Shown: positions 19,073 through 30,990 of the stretch, in pieces
Position numbering within the stretch: the stretch's first letter is position 1
Layout of the letters: every line of letters begins with the position of its first letter
Source of the DNA: Methylobacterium radiotolerans JCM 2831
GTDB lineage: Bacteria; Pseudomonadota; Alphaproteobacteria; Rhizobiales; Beijerinckiaceae
Assembly: GCF_000019725.1 (NCBI RefSeq)
Contig: NC_010505.1
Location: 1,662,001 to 1,726,000, forward strand
Direction of reading: 5' to 3'
DNA: 64,000 nucleotides
Notes under the pieces: generated by a model
The model's database searches: none
Told to the model about the DNA's origin: nothing
The model's input: only the letters and a program-made list of their open reading frames with translations
Translations under genes and position numbers: made by a program

Positions 19073-19520
19073 GATCCGGTCCGGACCGGCTTGCCCGGCA
19101 ACACGGCCGACCGACGATCCGCGCGGCGACGGGTGACGCGCCGAGGCCGGCCCAGATCGGGCGCCTGCAGGACCGCTTCGCGAAGCTGCGGCCGGCCTGA
19201 GCCGTCCGGCGGCCGCGGTGCCGGCGCTCCGGGATCTCGGGCGCGAGCCTGGCGGCTACGGCACGCGGGACGCCCACCACGCGCCGGTGTGGCGACCCGG
19301 CCGGGACCCAGGAGCCGGGACTCGGCGCGGGGACTTCACCCCAAAGGTCCGGGGGCCTGGACCGAGACCTGCGCGCCGGTCGCCGGCGTGCGCGGCGCGT
19401 GCGGATGGCCCGAGGGCCGCCTCAGGGCTCCGACGCGGCGAAAGTCGCGGATCGGTTTAAGTCCGCCTTAACCATGTCCGATCAAGCTCCTGTTGATAGG
19501 CGGGCCCTTCAGCGCCCGCG
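19073..19520. other. 448-bp region before the coiled-coil gene
   Basis: GC-rich DNA with no convincing gene. A short frame ending at 19200 (AQIGRLQDRFAKLRPA) has protein-like composition but no start. The 3' end, from about 19450, is less GC-rich and holds a CtrA-type site and probably the promoter of the next gene. Confidence 0.5.
19457..19471 (+). promoter_or_regulatory. CtrA-type binding site TTAA-N7-TTAA
   Basis: TTAA (19457-19460), seven bases, then TTAA (19468-19471) followed by CCAT, giving the extended half-site TTAACCAT. This is the exact full consensus of the alphaproteobacterial cell-cycle regulator CtrA. It is 49 bp upstream of the first ATG of the coiled-coil gene, a position suited to activation or repression. 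In DNA this GC-rich an exact match by chance is unlikely. Confidence 0.6.
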
Positions 19521-19916
19521 ATGGGGATGGGTCGGATGGCCGAGGCGGCACGGCGTTACCAGCAGGCAGGCGGCTCGGACCTCGTGCGCCGCCTGATGGC
19601 CCGGCCGGTCCGGCTGGAGCAGCAGGTCCGGACCCGGATGCCCCTCCGCGACCCGCGTCCCGTCGACGCGCGCCCCGAGGCGTATGCCGAGACGTTCGCC
19701 GACGACGCGGAGGCGCGGGACGAGGCCGACGAGATCGCCCGCCTCGAGGCTGAGCTGCAGGTGATGAAGGCGGTGCTCCGGGCCCAGCGGCAGGAGGTCG
19801 AGTCGCTGCGGGCGCAGCGCCAGCTCCTCACCGAATCGGCCCCGACCGACGATGTCCGCGCGACCCGCGAGCGCTGGGCGGCCCTGGTCGACTCGCTCCT
19901 GATCCGCGCCCGCTGA
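19521..19916 (+). CDS. Hypothetical coiled-coil protein, putative CtrA target
   Basis: A 131-residue protein with no recognised family. Residues about 65-105 form a heptad-rich helix (EIARLEAELQVMKAVLRAQR then EVESLRAQRQLL), strongly predicted coiled coil; the N-terminal part is basic and the C-terminal RERWAALVDSLLIRA is amphipathic. Starts at 19521, 19527 and 19536 are all possible (MGMGRMAEAARRYQQ). It sits just after an exact CtrA-type site and just before a reductase-like gene. A structural or polar role is possible but unproven. Confidence 0.6.
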   Translation: MGMGRMAEAARRYQQAGGSDLVRRLMARPVRLEQQVRTRMPLRDPRPVDARPEAYAETFADDAEARDEADEIARLEAELQVMKAVLRAQRQEVESLRAQRQLLTESAPTDDVRATRERWAALVDSLLIRAR

Positions 19917-19945
19917 TCCGTCACCAGGGCATGCGGGGGAGAGCC

Positions 19946-20893
19946 ATGGGCGCGCGCTGCTCGCTCGTCGTCAACGGTCGGTCGGTCCGCGTCTCGACCG
20001 GCGACACGCCGCTGGAGGCGGCGCTGGCCGAGGGCATGATCGCGCCGCTGCAGGCGCAGCCCGGCAACCTGCTCGCCGGCCAGAATCTGGCCCAGGGCCT
20101 GGCCCAGGGCGGCGCCGCGCCGTCCGGCCGCCGGCACCCGGTCCGCCGGGCCCGGGCCGAGGCCCTGCGGCCGGCCCTCCCCGGCGCCCCGATCCAGGGC
20201 CAGGAGGAGGCGCCGCCGCCGCCCGTCGCCGTCCGCAAGGGGACGGTCACGGAGATCCGCCGGCTCAGCCCCGGCATCCTCGAGATCGTCGCGACCCTGA
20301 CCCGGCGCCCGACCGGCGAGCCCGGCCACCAGGCGCTGGTGACCTTCGCGGGGCTGCCGACGCGGACGCTGTCCCCGACCCTGCGGGTCGACGGCACCAC
20401 CGAGATCAACGACGCGGTGTTCCACGTCGCCCGCGATCCCGAGGGCGATCCCCTCGACGGGCTCCGCCTCGACCAGCCGGTGCGGCTCAAGGGACCCGTC
20501 GGCCGGGGACAGTACCGCCCCGGGGGCGGCCGGCTCGTGCTGGTGGCGGCCGGCGCCGGCTTCGGCGCGATCTGGGCGATCGCCCGGGCGGCCCGCTACG
20601 TCGAGCCCGCCCGCGAGATGGCCCTCGCCGTCGGCGCCCGCGACGCCCTGGACCTCTACATGCGCGAGAGCCTGGACTGGCTGCGCCGCACCGGCGTCGG
20701 CCGGATCGTGCTCTGCGCCGATCGCGGCCGCCATCGGCCGCCGGACGTGCGCTCCGGCCCGCTCAGCGCCCACCTGCCGAGCCTGCGCGCCACCGACGTG
20801 GTCCACGTGGCGGGCGACGTCTCGACGGTCGGCGCCGTGCAGGTGCTCGCCGCCTCGGTGGGCGCCCGCTGCTACCCGATCGTGGTCGACTGA
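19946..20893 (+). CDS. Degenerate ferredoxin reductase-like protein
   Basis: A 315-residue protein laid out like a dioxygenase reductase: an N-terminal ferredoxin-like start (CSLVVNGRSVRVSTGDTPLE), an FAD/FNR barrel (about 95-185) and a nucleotide-binding domain (about 190-315, RLVLVAAGAGFGAIWAIARA and DVVHVAGDVSTVGAVQVLA). The iron-sulfur cysteine pattern CxxxxCxxC is absent, replaced by a Gln/Ala/Pro-rich stretch, and the FAD motif RxYS reads RTLS. Electron transfer through an iron-sulfur centre is therefore not possible and flavin binding is doubtful. Start chosen at ATG 19946 behind GGGGGAGA. Confidence 0.7.
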   Translation: MGARCSLVVNGRSVRVSTGDTPLEAALAEGMIAPLQAQPGNLLAGQNLAQGLAQGGAAPSGRRHPVRRARAEALRPALPGAPIQGQEEAPPPPVAVRKGTVTEIRRLSPGILEIVATLTRRPTGEPGHQALVTFAGLPTRTLSPTLRVDGTTEINDAVFHVARDPEGDPLDGLRLDQPVRLKGPVGRGQYRPGGGRLVLVAAGAGFGAIWAIARAARYVEPAREMALAVGARDALDLYMRESLDWLRRTGVGRIVLCADRGRHRPPDVRSGPLSAHLPSLRATDVVHVAGDVSTVGAVQVLAASVGARCYPIVVD

Positions 20894-20981
20894 CCGCCGT
20901 CGCCTCGACGCGGCGGCGCCCGGCTGCTACCGGCGCCGGGCCGGCCGCACGGGGCCGATCCTGAGCCCGATCCGAGCCCCG

Positions 20982-22046
20982 ATGGTCCGCGTCCTCTGCC
21001 TCGGCTACAGCGTCACGGAGCTGCCGGGCTACGTCGAGCGGGCCAACGCCCTGGCCGAGGCCGAGGGCCGCCCGGTCACGTTCCTCCGCAGCGGCTGGGG
21101 CGGCCATTCCCTGCCCTCCATCGCCGCCTTGATCGACGAGATCCTGGACGCGCTCCCCTGCGACCGCGTCCTCCTCGAGCTGTTCACCGGCAACGTCCGC
21201 TACTTCGACGGCGCGACGATGCGGGCCTATCTCGACGACATCCTCGCGGCGACCGCCCGGCGGGACCTGCCCGTCGCCTTCCTCAACCTCCACCAGGGCG
21301 GGGTCGACTACGCGGCCGAGCCCGTCGCCGGCCTGCTGGCGGAGTACCGCGCCCTCTACGGGATCCCCTATCTCGACATCGCCGCCCCGGTGGCGGCCGC
21401 GGGCGCGGGCGACATCACCTACCTGCTGAAGGACGCGACCCACGTCACGCCGGCGGGCGCCGACCTCTACGGCACCCTGGTCTACAGCTTCCTGCGCGCG
21501 CCGCCGCCGGGCCGGGCCTACATCGACCGGTTCCGGACCCTGCCGGGCCGGTTCGAGGCCCTGCCGCTGCGCGCCCTCCCCGGCCTGACCTGCGGGTTCG
21601 CCCTGCGCCGCAACGGCATCCCGCTGGACTTCCTGGAGATCCCGGAGGGCACGGGCGTCGCCGTTCCCCTCGGGTGCCCCCGCGACGTGATCGGGCTCCT
21701 CGTGACCTACGGGCCGCAGGCGGGCACGCTGACGGTCGCGGACCCGGCGACCGGGCGGGCACAGGCCCTCGTCGCCTACGACGCGTTCTCCTACTACACG
21801 CGCTCGATGTTCCGCAGCGTGACCTTCCCGGGCGCGCGCGCGCTGACGCTCGCGCAATCGGCGGAGCGCCCGGACATCGCCCTGCGCAAGGGCGCGCCGG
21901 ATCCGGGCCCGCGGGTCGGGCGGGTGTCGCACGTCGTCTGCCGGCGCAGACTGGGCCTCGCCCCGCGCGCCGCCCGCCTGCTTCACCGGTTGCGGCGCGG
22001 CCTGCGCCGCGTCGGGCTGCGGGTCGGCCTCGTCCGCGGGGCCTGA
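20982..22046 (+). CDS. SGNH/GDSL-type hydrolase
   Basis: A 354-residue protein whose first about 190 residues form an SGNH esterase: block I GYSVTE (catalytic Ser10; GDS is changed to GYS), block II SGWGGHS, block III LFTGN and block V DATHVTPAG (Asp and His). The C-terminal about 160 residues form a separate beta-rich region (LPLRALPGLTCGFALRR, GTLTVADPATG) ending in an Arg-rich tail. Such two-part SGNH proteins often deacetylate or hydrolyse glycan esters in polysaccharide loci. No signal peptide is seen. It ends just before a perfect inverted repeat and is convergent with glgP. Confidence 0.78.
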   Translation: MVRVLCLGYSVTELPGYVERANALAEAEGRPVTFLRSGWGGHSLPSIAALIDEILDALPCDRVLLELFTGNVRYFDGATMRAYLDDILAATARRDLPVAFLNLHQGGVDYAAEPVAGLLAEYRALYGIPYLDIAAPVAAAGAGDITYLLKDATHVTPAGADLYGTLVYSFLRAPPPGRAYIDRFRTLPGRFEALPLRALPGLTCGFALRRNGIPLDFLEIPEGTGVAVPLGCPRDVIGLLVTYGPQAGTLTVADPATGRAQALVAYDAFSYYTRSMFRSVTFPGARALTLAQSAERPDIALRKGAPDPGPRVGRVSHVVCRRRLGLAPRAARLLHRLRRGLRRVGLRVGLVRGA

Positions 22047-22065
22047 GCGCCCGCGCCGGGCAGCA

Positions 22066-22116
22066 GACAAACCGCCGGGGCGGGGATCGGTCCGATCCCC
22101 GCCCCGGCGGTTTGTC
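22066..22116. terminator. Perfect 25-bp inverted repeat, bidirectional terminator
   Basis: Bases 22066-22090 (GACAAACCGCC...GATCGG) and 22092-22116 (CCGATCCCC...TTTGTC) are exact reverse complements with a single T between them. The element lies in the 85-bp gap between the convergent SGNH hydrolase and glgP stops. The ends are AT-richer (ACAAACC and GGTTTGT), giving a short T-run in both directions. A bidirectional terminator is the simplest reading. Confidence 0.75.
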
Positions 22117-22131
22117 GGTCCGACCGGCGGT

Positions 22132-24657
<2,526 letters not shown>

Positions 24658-25061
24658 GTGCGGGTCCCCCAAAGTCGTCGCCCCGGATTCTAGCGCCGGG
24701 GGTATCGTGGGCGGATTATCTCTTTTGATGGATTGCCGCCGCATGAACGGACGGGCGATCCGTGCCCCGAAGCGTCCGACGATGCGGTCGGCTTCCGGCG
24801 AAGTCGTGGCAGCGCCGCTCCGGCGGAGCGCACGGGCACGCCGGAGCAGATATGGCCCGGCGGCGTGACATTCCAGACACAGCCGCGCGCCGTCGCCCTG
24901 CGTGAGGGGCATGCGCACAGGTTTTGCGGGCCGCAGCCATTCCCTCGGCGACGCTGCGCCGCGGCGTTCCGCGCGCGGCGCGCGCTCTGAGCGCATCCAT
25001 CGCCGGTCGCCAGCGCGCGGGTCAGCGGTTAAGCGTGGGCCGCCGATGCGAGGGGCGCAGC
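24658..25061. other. Divergent promoter region glgP / GH13 glucosidase
   Basis: About 400 bp without a credible gene. The less GC-rich patch around 24715-24735 (GATTATCTCTTTTGATGG) is the best promoter candidate for glgP. No clear inverted-repeat operator was found. Confidence 0.4.
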
Positions 25062-26648
<1,587 letters not shown>

Positions 26649-26990
26649 GGCGAGCCGGCGCCCGGCCCCGGCGCGTCAGTCCGGGAACCGAACCGGGTGC
26701 CCGGCGCGCGCCGCCTGTCGGGCGGGGTCGCTCGGCCGAGCCCGCCGGGCGGGGCCCGGCGCCGTCGTCCACGGCCGGAGCGCCGTATCCAGCGGCCGAA
26801 ATCTGCCTCGGCGGCGCGATTTCTCGCTGCGATGCCACATAGGTAAGTGACGCTTAATCACCACGGTGGCCTATTTTGTGCGTCGCAACGGAACCGTCGC
26901 GGCGAAGGAGCATTGGCCGTGGTTGAGATCGTGACAGCCGTGCCTGCCCGGTCGACTGCCAGACCGGGGCATTCCGCCCGGCCAGGATCA
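26649..26990. other. Region upstream of glgA
   Basis: About 340 bp. The first 170 bp are GC-rich with nothing recognised. The stretch 26825-26880 is AT-richer (CACATAGGTAAGTGACGC, then CCTATTTTGTGCG) and is the likely glgA promoter. The glgA frame stays open upstream of the chosen start as far as 26847, so a longer protein cannot be excluded. Confidence 0.4.
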
Positions 26991-28535
26991 ATGCTGATGC
27001 TCGATGCGCGCCGTGGTGGTTCCTTCGCCGAGTGGTCGTCCGGCGAGGGGAACGGCGCCGGTCCCGTACCGGTTCCGGCCCGGCCGGCCTCGCTGCGCCG
27101 CCGCATCCTCTACGCGACGCCCGAGATGGCGGATTTCGTGAAGACCGGCGGCCTCGGGGAGGTCTCGGCCGCCCTGCCCCGGGCCCTGGTCCCGCACTAC
27201 GACATCCGCGTCCTGATCCCGGGCTACCGGCAGGTCCGCGCCGCCTTCCCGGAGATCCCGGTCGTCGCCCGCCTCGAGGGATTCGCGGGCATCCCGGCCT
27301 GCGACCTCGGCCTGGTCGAGGCGGCCGACGGCCTGCGCATCTACGTCCTGCTCAGCCCCGACCTCTACGAGCGCGACGGCACGCCCTACGGCGACCAGCA
27401 CGGCGATTTCGGCGACAACGACCTGCGATTCGCCCGCCTCAGCCTCGCGGCGGCGGACCTCGCCACGGGCGCCGATCCCGACTGGGCGGCCGACCTCCTG
27501 CACCTCAACGACTGGCAGGCGGCCCTGGCCCCGGCCTATCTCGCGTGGCGCGGCCGGCGGGTCCCGAGCGTGCTGACGATCCATAACCTCGCCTACCAGG
27601 GCCTGTTCCCCCGGGACGCCCTGCCCCGGCTCGGCGTGCCGGACGCGGCCTTCCAAGTCGACGGCGCGGAGTTCTACGGGCAGCTCTCCTTCCTCAAGGC
27701 CGGCATCTTCTACGCCTCGCAGGTCACCACGGTGAGCGAGACCTACGCCCGGGAGATCCAGACGCCCGAGCTGGGCTGCGGCCTCGACGGGCTCCTGCGC
27801 ACCCGCGCCGGACAGGGCCGGCTCGCCGGCATCCTCAACGGCATCGACGAGACCTGGGATCCGACCACCGACCCGCACCTCGCCACGCGGTTCGAGATCG
27901 ACGACTGGAAGGGCAAGCGCGCCAATGCCGAGGCGGTGCGCCGGCAGTTCGGCCTCGCGGTCTCCCGCGGGCCGCTCTTCGCGATCGTGTCGCGCCTCGT
28001 GCACCAGAAGGGCATCGACCTGAGCCTGCAGGCGGCCGAGACCATCGTGGCCGGGGGCGGCCAGCTGGTGGTGATCGGCCAGGGCGAGGGCCGGTTCGAG
28101 CAGGCGCTCCGGGGCTTGGCCAAGCGCCATCCCGACGCGGTCGGCGTGCATGTCGGCTTCGAGGAGGCGCAGGCCCGGCGGATGTTCGCCGGCAGCGATT
28201 TCCTGCTGATGCCCTCGCGCTTCGAGCCCTGCGGCCTCGCCCAGATGTACGCGCAGCGCTTCGGCTCCCTGCCGATCGTGCGGCGGACCGGGGGCCTCGC
28301 CGACACGGTCGAGGACGGCGTGACGGGCTTCACCTTCGGGGAGGCCTCGGCCGCGTCCTTCGGGGCGGCGGTCCGCCGGGCGCTGGAGGCCTTCGGCCAG
28401 AAGAAGCGCCTCAACGCCATGCGGCGGCGGGCCATGACGGCCCGCTTCGGCTGGGATCAGGCCGCCGACAACTACGCGGGCCTGTACGGCCGCGCCATCG
28501 GCAACAGCGTGGGACTGCGCTGGCGGGCGGCGTAG
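26991..28535 (+). CDS. glgA: Glycogen synthase (ADP-glucose type)
   Basis: A 514-residue GT5 enzyme that transfers glucose from ADP-glucose to the non-reducing end of alpha-1,4-glucan. KTGGLGEV (residues 51-58) is the ADP-glucose-binding motif; HLNDWQAALAP, VLTIHNLAYQG and the C-terminal PSRFEPCGLAQMYAQRFG and VRRTGGLADTVEDG are family hallmarks. An Ala/Pro-rich N-terminal extension of about 35 residues precedes the fold. Start is ATG 26991; ATG 26997 has the better-spaced AGGA. No glgC for ADP-glucose synthesis lies in the window. Convergent with glgB across a hairpin repeat. Confidence 0.95.
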   Translation: MLMLDARRGGSFAEWSSGEGNGAGPVPVPARPASLRRRILYATPEMADFVKTGGLGEVSAALPRALVPHYDIRVLIPGYRQVRAAFPEIPVVARLEGFAGIPACDLGLVEAADGLRIYVLLSPDLYERDGTPYGDQHGDFGDNDLRFARLSLAAADLATGADPDWAADLLHLNDWQAALAPAYLAWRGRRVPSVLTIHNLAYQGLFPRDALPRLGVPDAAFQVDGAEFYGQLSFLKAGIFYASQVTTVSETYAREIQTPELGCGLDGLLRTRAGQGRLAGILNGIDETWDPTTDPHLATRFEIDDWKGKRANAEAVRRQFGLAVSRGPLFAIVSRLVHQKGIDLSLQAAETIVAGGGQLVVIGQGEGRFEQALRGLAKRHPDAVGVHVGFEEAQARRMFAGSDFLLMPSRFEPCGLAQMYAQRFGSLPIVRRTGGLADTVEDGVTGFTFGEASAASFGAAVRRALEAFGQKKRLNAMRRRAMTARFGWDQAADNYAGLYGRAIGNSVGLRWRAA

Positions 28536-28587
28536 GGTCGACGTAGGCTGCACATCGGGCCGGGATGGCGGAGCGCGACGCGCCCTG

Positions 28588-28615
28588 TCTCCCGCGCGGG
28601 AGAGGGGATCCGAGC
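28588..28615. repeat. Hairpin repeat, copy 2 (glgA/glgB convergent gap)
   Basis: TCTCCCGCGCGGGAGA (28588-28603) is a perfect 16-bp palindrome, followed by GGGGATCCGAGCCGCACC. The same hairpin and flank occur at 14607-14642, with only a few substitutions. It lies in the 172-bp gap between convergent glgA and glgB stops and may end both transcripts. Confidence 0.7.
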
Positions 28616-28707
28616 CGCACCCTGCCGTGCCGCCGCGCCCGCACCCGCGCTCCGGCTTCGCCGCGCGTGGCCCGCGGGGGGCGCACCCCGCGGGCGGGAC
28701 GAGGGGC

Positions 28708-30990
28708 TCACCCCTCCAGCAGGAAGATCATCGTCGCCAGCGGCGGCAGGGTCAGCGACAGGCTCTGCTTCTGGCCGTGGCTCGCCTGATCGTCGGTATG
28801 GCGCCCACCCTGGTTGCCCAGGTTGGAGCCACCGTAGACCCCGGCATCCGAGTTGAACGCCTCGCGGTAGAAGCCCGCCTGCGGCACGCCGATCCGGTAG
28901 CCCTCCCGCGGCACCGGCGTGAAGTTCGACACCACGATGGCAACCTCGCCGGACTGCGCGCCCTTGCGGGCCCAGGCGATGACGCTGTTGTCCTGGTCGT
29001 CGGCCACCAGCCACTGGAAGCCGGTGTGCTCGACGTCGCGGCTGTAGAGGGCCGGCGTCGACACGTAGAGCCGGTTCAGGTCGCGGATCACGCTCTGGAC
29101 GCCCTTGTGCAGGGGATCCTCCAGCAGGTGCCAGTCCAGGCTGTTGTCGTGGTTCCACTCCCGCTCCTGGCCGAACTCGCCGCCCATGAACAGCAGCTTC
29201 TTGCCGGGATGCCCCCACATGAAGCCGTAATAGGCCCGGAGATTCGCGAATTTCTGCCAGCGGTCGCCCGGCATCTTGCCGAGCAGCGAGCCCTTCCCGT
29301 GCACGACCTCGTCGTGGGACAGCGGCAGGATGAAATTCTCCGAGAAGGCGTAGAGCAGCCCGAAGGTCAGGTTGTGGTGGTGGTAGCGGCGGTGGATCGG
29401 ATCCTCCTGCATGAAATGCAGGGTGTCGTGCATCCAGCCCATGTTCCACTTGAAGCCGAAGCCCAGGCCGCCCGTGTAGGTCGGGTGCGAGACGCCCGGC
29501 CAGGAGGTCGATTCCTCCGCGACCGTGATCGTCCCCGGGGCGTGGCTGTAGGTCGCCTCGTTGGTCTTGCGCAGGAAGTCGATGGCGTCGAGGTTCTCGT
29601 TGCCGCCGTAGCGGTTCGGGATCCACTCGCCCTGGCGGCGCGAGTAGTCGAGGTAGAGCATCGACGCGACGGCGTCCACGCGCAGGCCGTCGAGGTGGTA
29701 GTGCTCCAGCCAGAACCGGGCGTTGGCGGCGAGGAACGTCGCGACCTCGGTGCGCCCGAAATTGTAGATGTAGGTGCCCCAGTCCTGGTGGAAGCCCTGG
29801 CGCGGGTCGGCGTGCTCGTAGAGGTGCGTGCCGTCGAACAGGCCGAGCCCGTGGGCGTCGAGGGGGAAGTGGCCCGGCACCCAGTCGAGCAGCACGCCGA
29901 TGCCGGCCGCGTGGGCCGCGTCCACGAAGGCCGCGAAATCCTCGGGCGTGCCGAAGCGGCTCGTCGGCGCGAACAGCGAGACCGGCTGGTAGCCCCAGGA
30001 CCCGTCGAACGGGAACTCGGTGATCGGCAGCATCTCGATATGGGTGAAGCCCAGATCCTTCACGTAGGGGATCAGCCGCTCGGCGAGCTCCCGGTAGGTC
30101 AGGTAGCGGTTCCCCTCCTCGGGCACCCGCGCCCAGGAACCGAGATGGACCTCGTAGACCGAGATCGCCGCGTGGCGCGGGTCCTTGGCGCCGCGGGTGC
30201 TCATCCAGCCGGAATCGCGCCAGTCGAAGTCGCCCGACCCGTGGGTGACCGAGGCGGTCTCCGGCGGGTGCTGGGCCGCGAAGGCGACCGGGTCGGCCTT
30301 GAGGGGCACCAGGGACCCGTCGGGGCCGCGGATCTCGAACTTGTAGCGGACCCCGGCCTTGAGGCCCGGCACGAACAGCTCCCAGATGCCGCCGTCCTGC
30401 CAGAGGCGCATCGGGTGGCGCCGCCCGTCCCAGTCGTTGAAGTCGCCGACGACGCTGACCTTGCGGGCGTTGGGCGCCCAGACGGCGAAGCGGAAACCGT
30501 CGATGCCGTCGAGCTGACCCGACTGGGCGCCGAGCATCCGGTAGACGAGGTTGGTGCCGACCTCGCGGAGCGCCGCCACGTCGTACTGCTCGATCGAGGA
30601 GCCGAAGCCGTAGGGATCGTAGCGGCGGCGCTTGGCGCCGTCCCAGGACTCGACCTCGATCTCGTAGAGCGGCCGGTGCTCGCCCTCGACCCGGGCGACC
30701 CAGAACCCGTCCGGATGGCGCTTCTCGAACGGCGCGGTGCGGCCGTCCATGACCAGGGTGGCGGCCCGCGCCTCGGGCAGCACGGCGCGCACCTCCCAGG
30801 CCCTGGGCCCGACGCGGTGGGGGCCGAGCACCGCGAAGGGGTCGCCGTGATTGGCCGCCATCAGCGCGGCGATCGCGTCCGGGTGGACGCTCGGCGGCTG
30901 CGCGGCGCCGGAGCCCGGGACATCCGCGGACCGCGCCGTCGCCCCCTCCGGGTCGACCCGCGTTGCGAAGGTCTCGTCGATCGCCGTCAT
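28708..30990 (-). CDS. glgB: 1,4-alpha-glucan branching enzyme
   Basis: A 760-residue GH13 branching enzyme that makes alpha-1,6 branches. An N-terminal CBM48-like region ([28 protein letters not shown]) precedes the catalytic barrel with [14 protein letters not shown], nucleophile Asp in [17 protein letters not shown], acid/base Glu in [13 protein letters not shown] and Asp in [15 protein letters not shown]. The length is normal for the long GlgB type with a second N-terminal module. Its ATG overlaps the treS stop (ATGA), so branching enzyme and trehalose synthase/maltokinase are co-translated, last in the treZ-to-glgB operon. Confidence 0.96.
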   Translation of the reverse strand: MTAIDETFATRVDPEGATARSADVPGSGAAQPPSVHPDAIAALMAANHGDPFAVLGPHRVGPRAWEVRAVLPEARAATLVMDGRTAPFEKRHPDGFWVARVEGEHRPLYEIEVESWDGAKRRRYDPYGFGSSIEQYDVAALREVGTNLVYRMLGAQSGQLDGIDGFRFAVWAPNARKVSVVGDFNDWDGRRHPMRLWQDGGIWELFVPGLKAGVRYKFEIRGPDGSLVPLKADPVAFAAQHPPETASVTHGSGDFDWRDSGWMSTRGAKDPRHAAISVYEVHLGSWARVPEEGNRYLTYRELAERLIPYVKDLGFTHIEMLPITEFPFDGSWGYQPVSLFAPTSRFGTPEDFAAFVDAAHAAGIGVLLDWVPGHFPLDAHGLGLFDGTHLYEHADPRQGFHQDWGTYIYNFGRTEVATFLAANARFWLEHYHLDGLRVDAVASMLYLDYSRRQGEWIPNRYGGNENLDAIDFLRKTNEATYSHAPGTITVAEESTSWPGVSHPTYTGGLGFGFKWNMGWMHDTLHFMQEDPIHRRYHHHNLTFGLLYAFSENFILPLSHDEVVHGKGSLLGKMPGDRWQKFANLRAYYGFMWGHPGKKLLFMGGEFGQEREWNHDNSLDWHLLEDPLHKGVQSVIRDLNRLYVSTPALYSRDVEHTGFQWLVADDQDNSVIAWARKGAQSGEVAIVVSNFTPVPREGYRIGVPQAGFYREAFNSDAGVYGGSNLGNQGGRHTDDQASHGQKQSLSLTLPPLATMIFLLEG

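Noticed and set aside
19091..19471. 126-codon frame in the gap after the GGDEF-EAL gene
   Set aside because: Arg/Gly/Pro-dominated translation and no domain; typical noise in high-GC DNA.
24733..24990. Longer N-terminus for glycogen phosphorylase (start up to 24996)
   Set aside because: The extra residues are Arg/Ala-rich with no similarity to phosphorylases and no ribosome site; the GTG at 24657 gives normal length.
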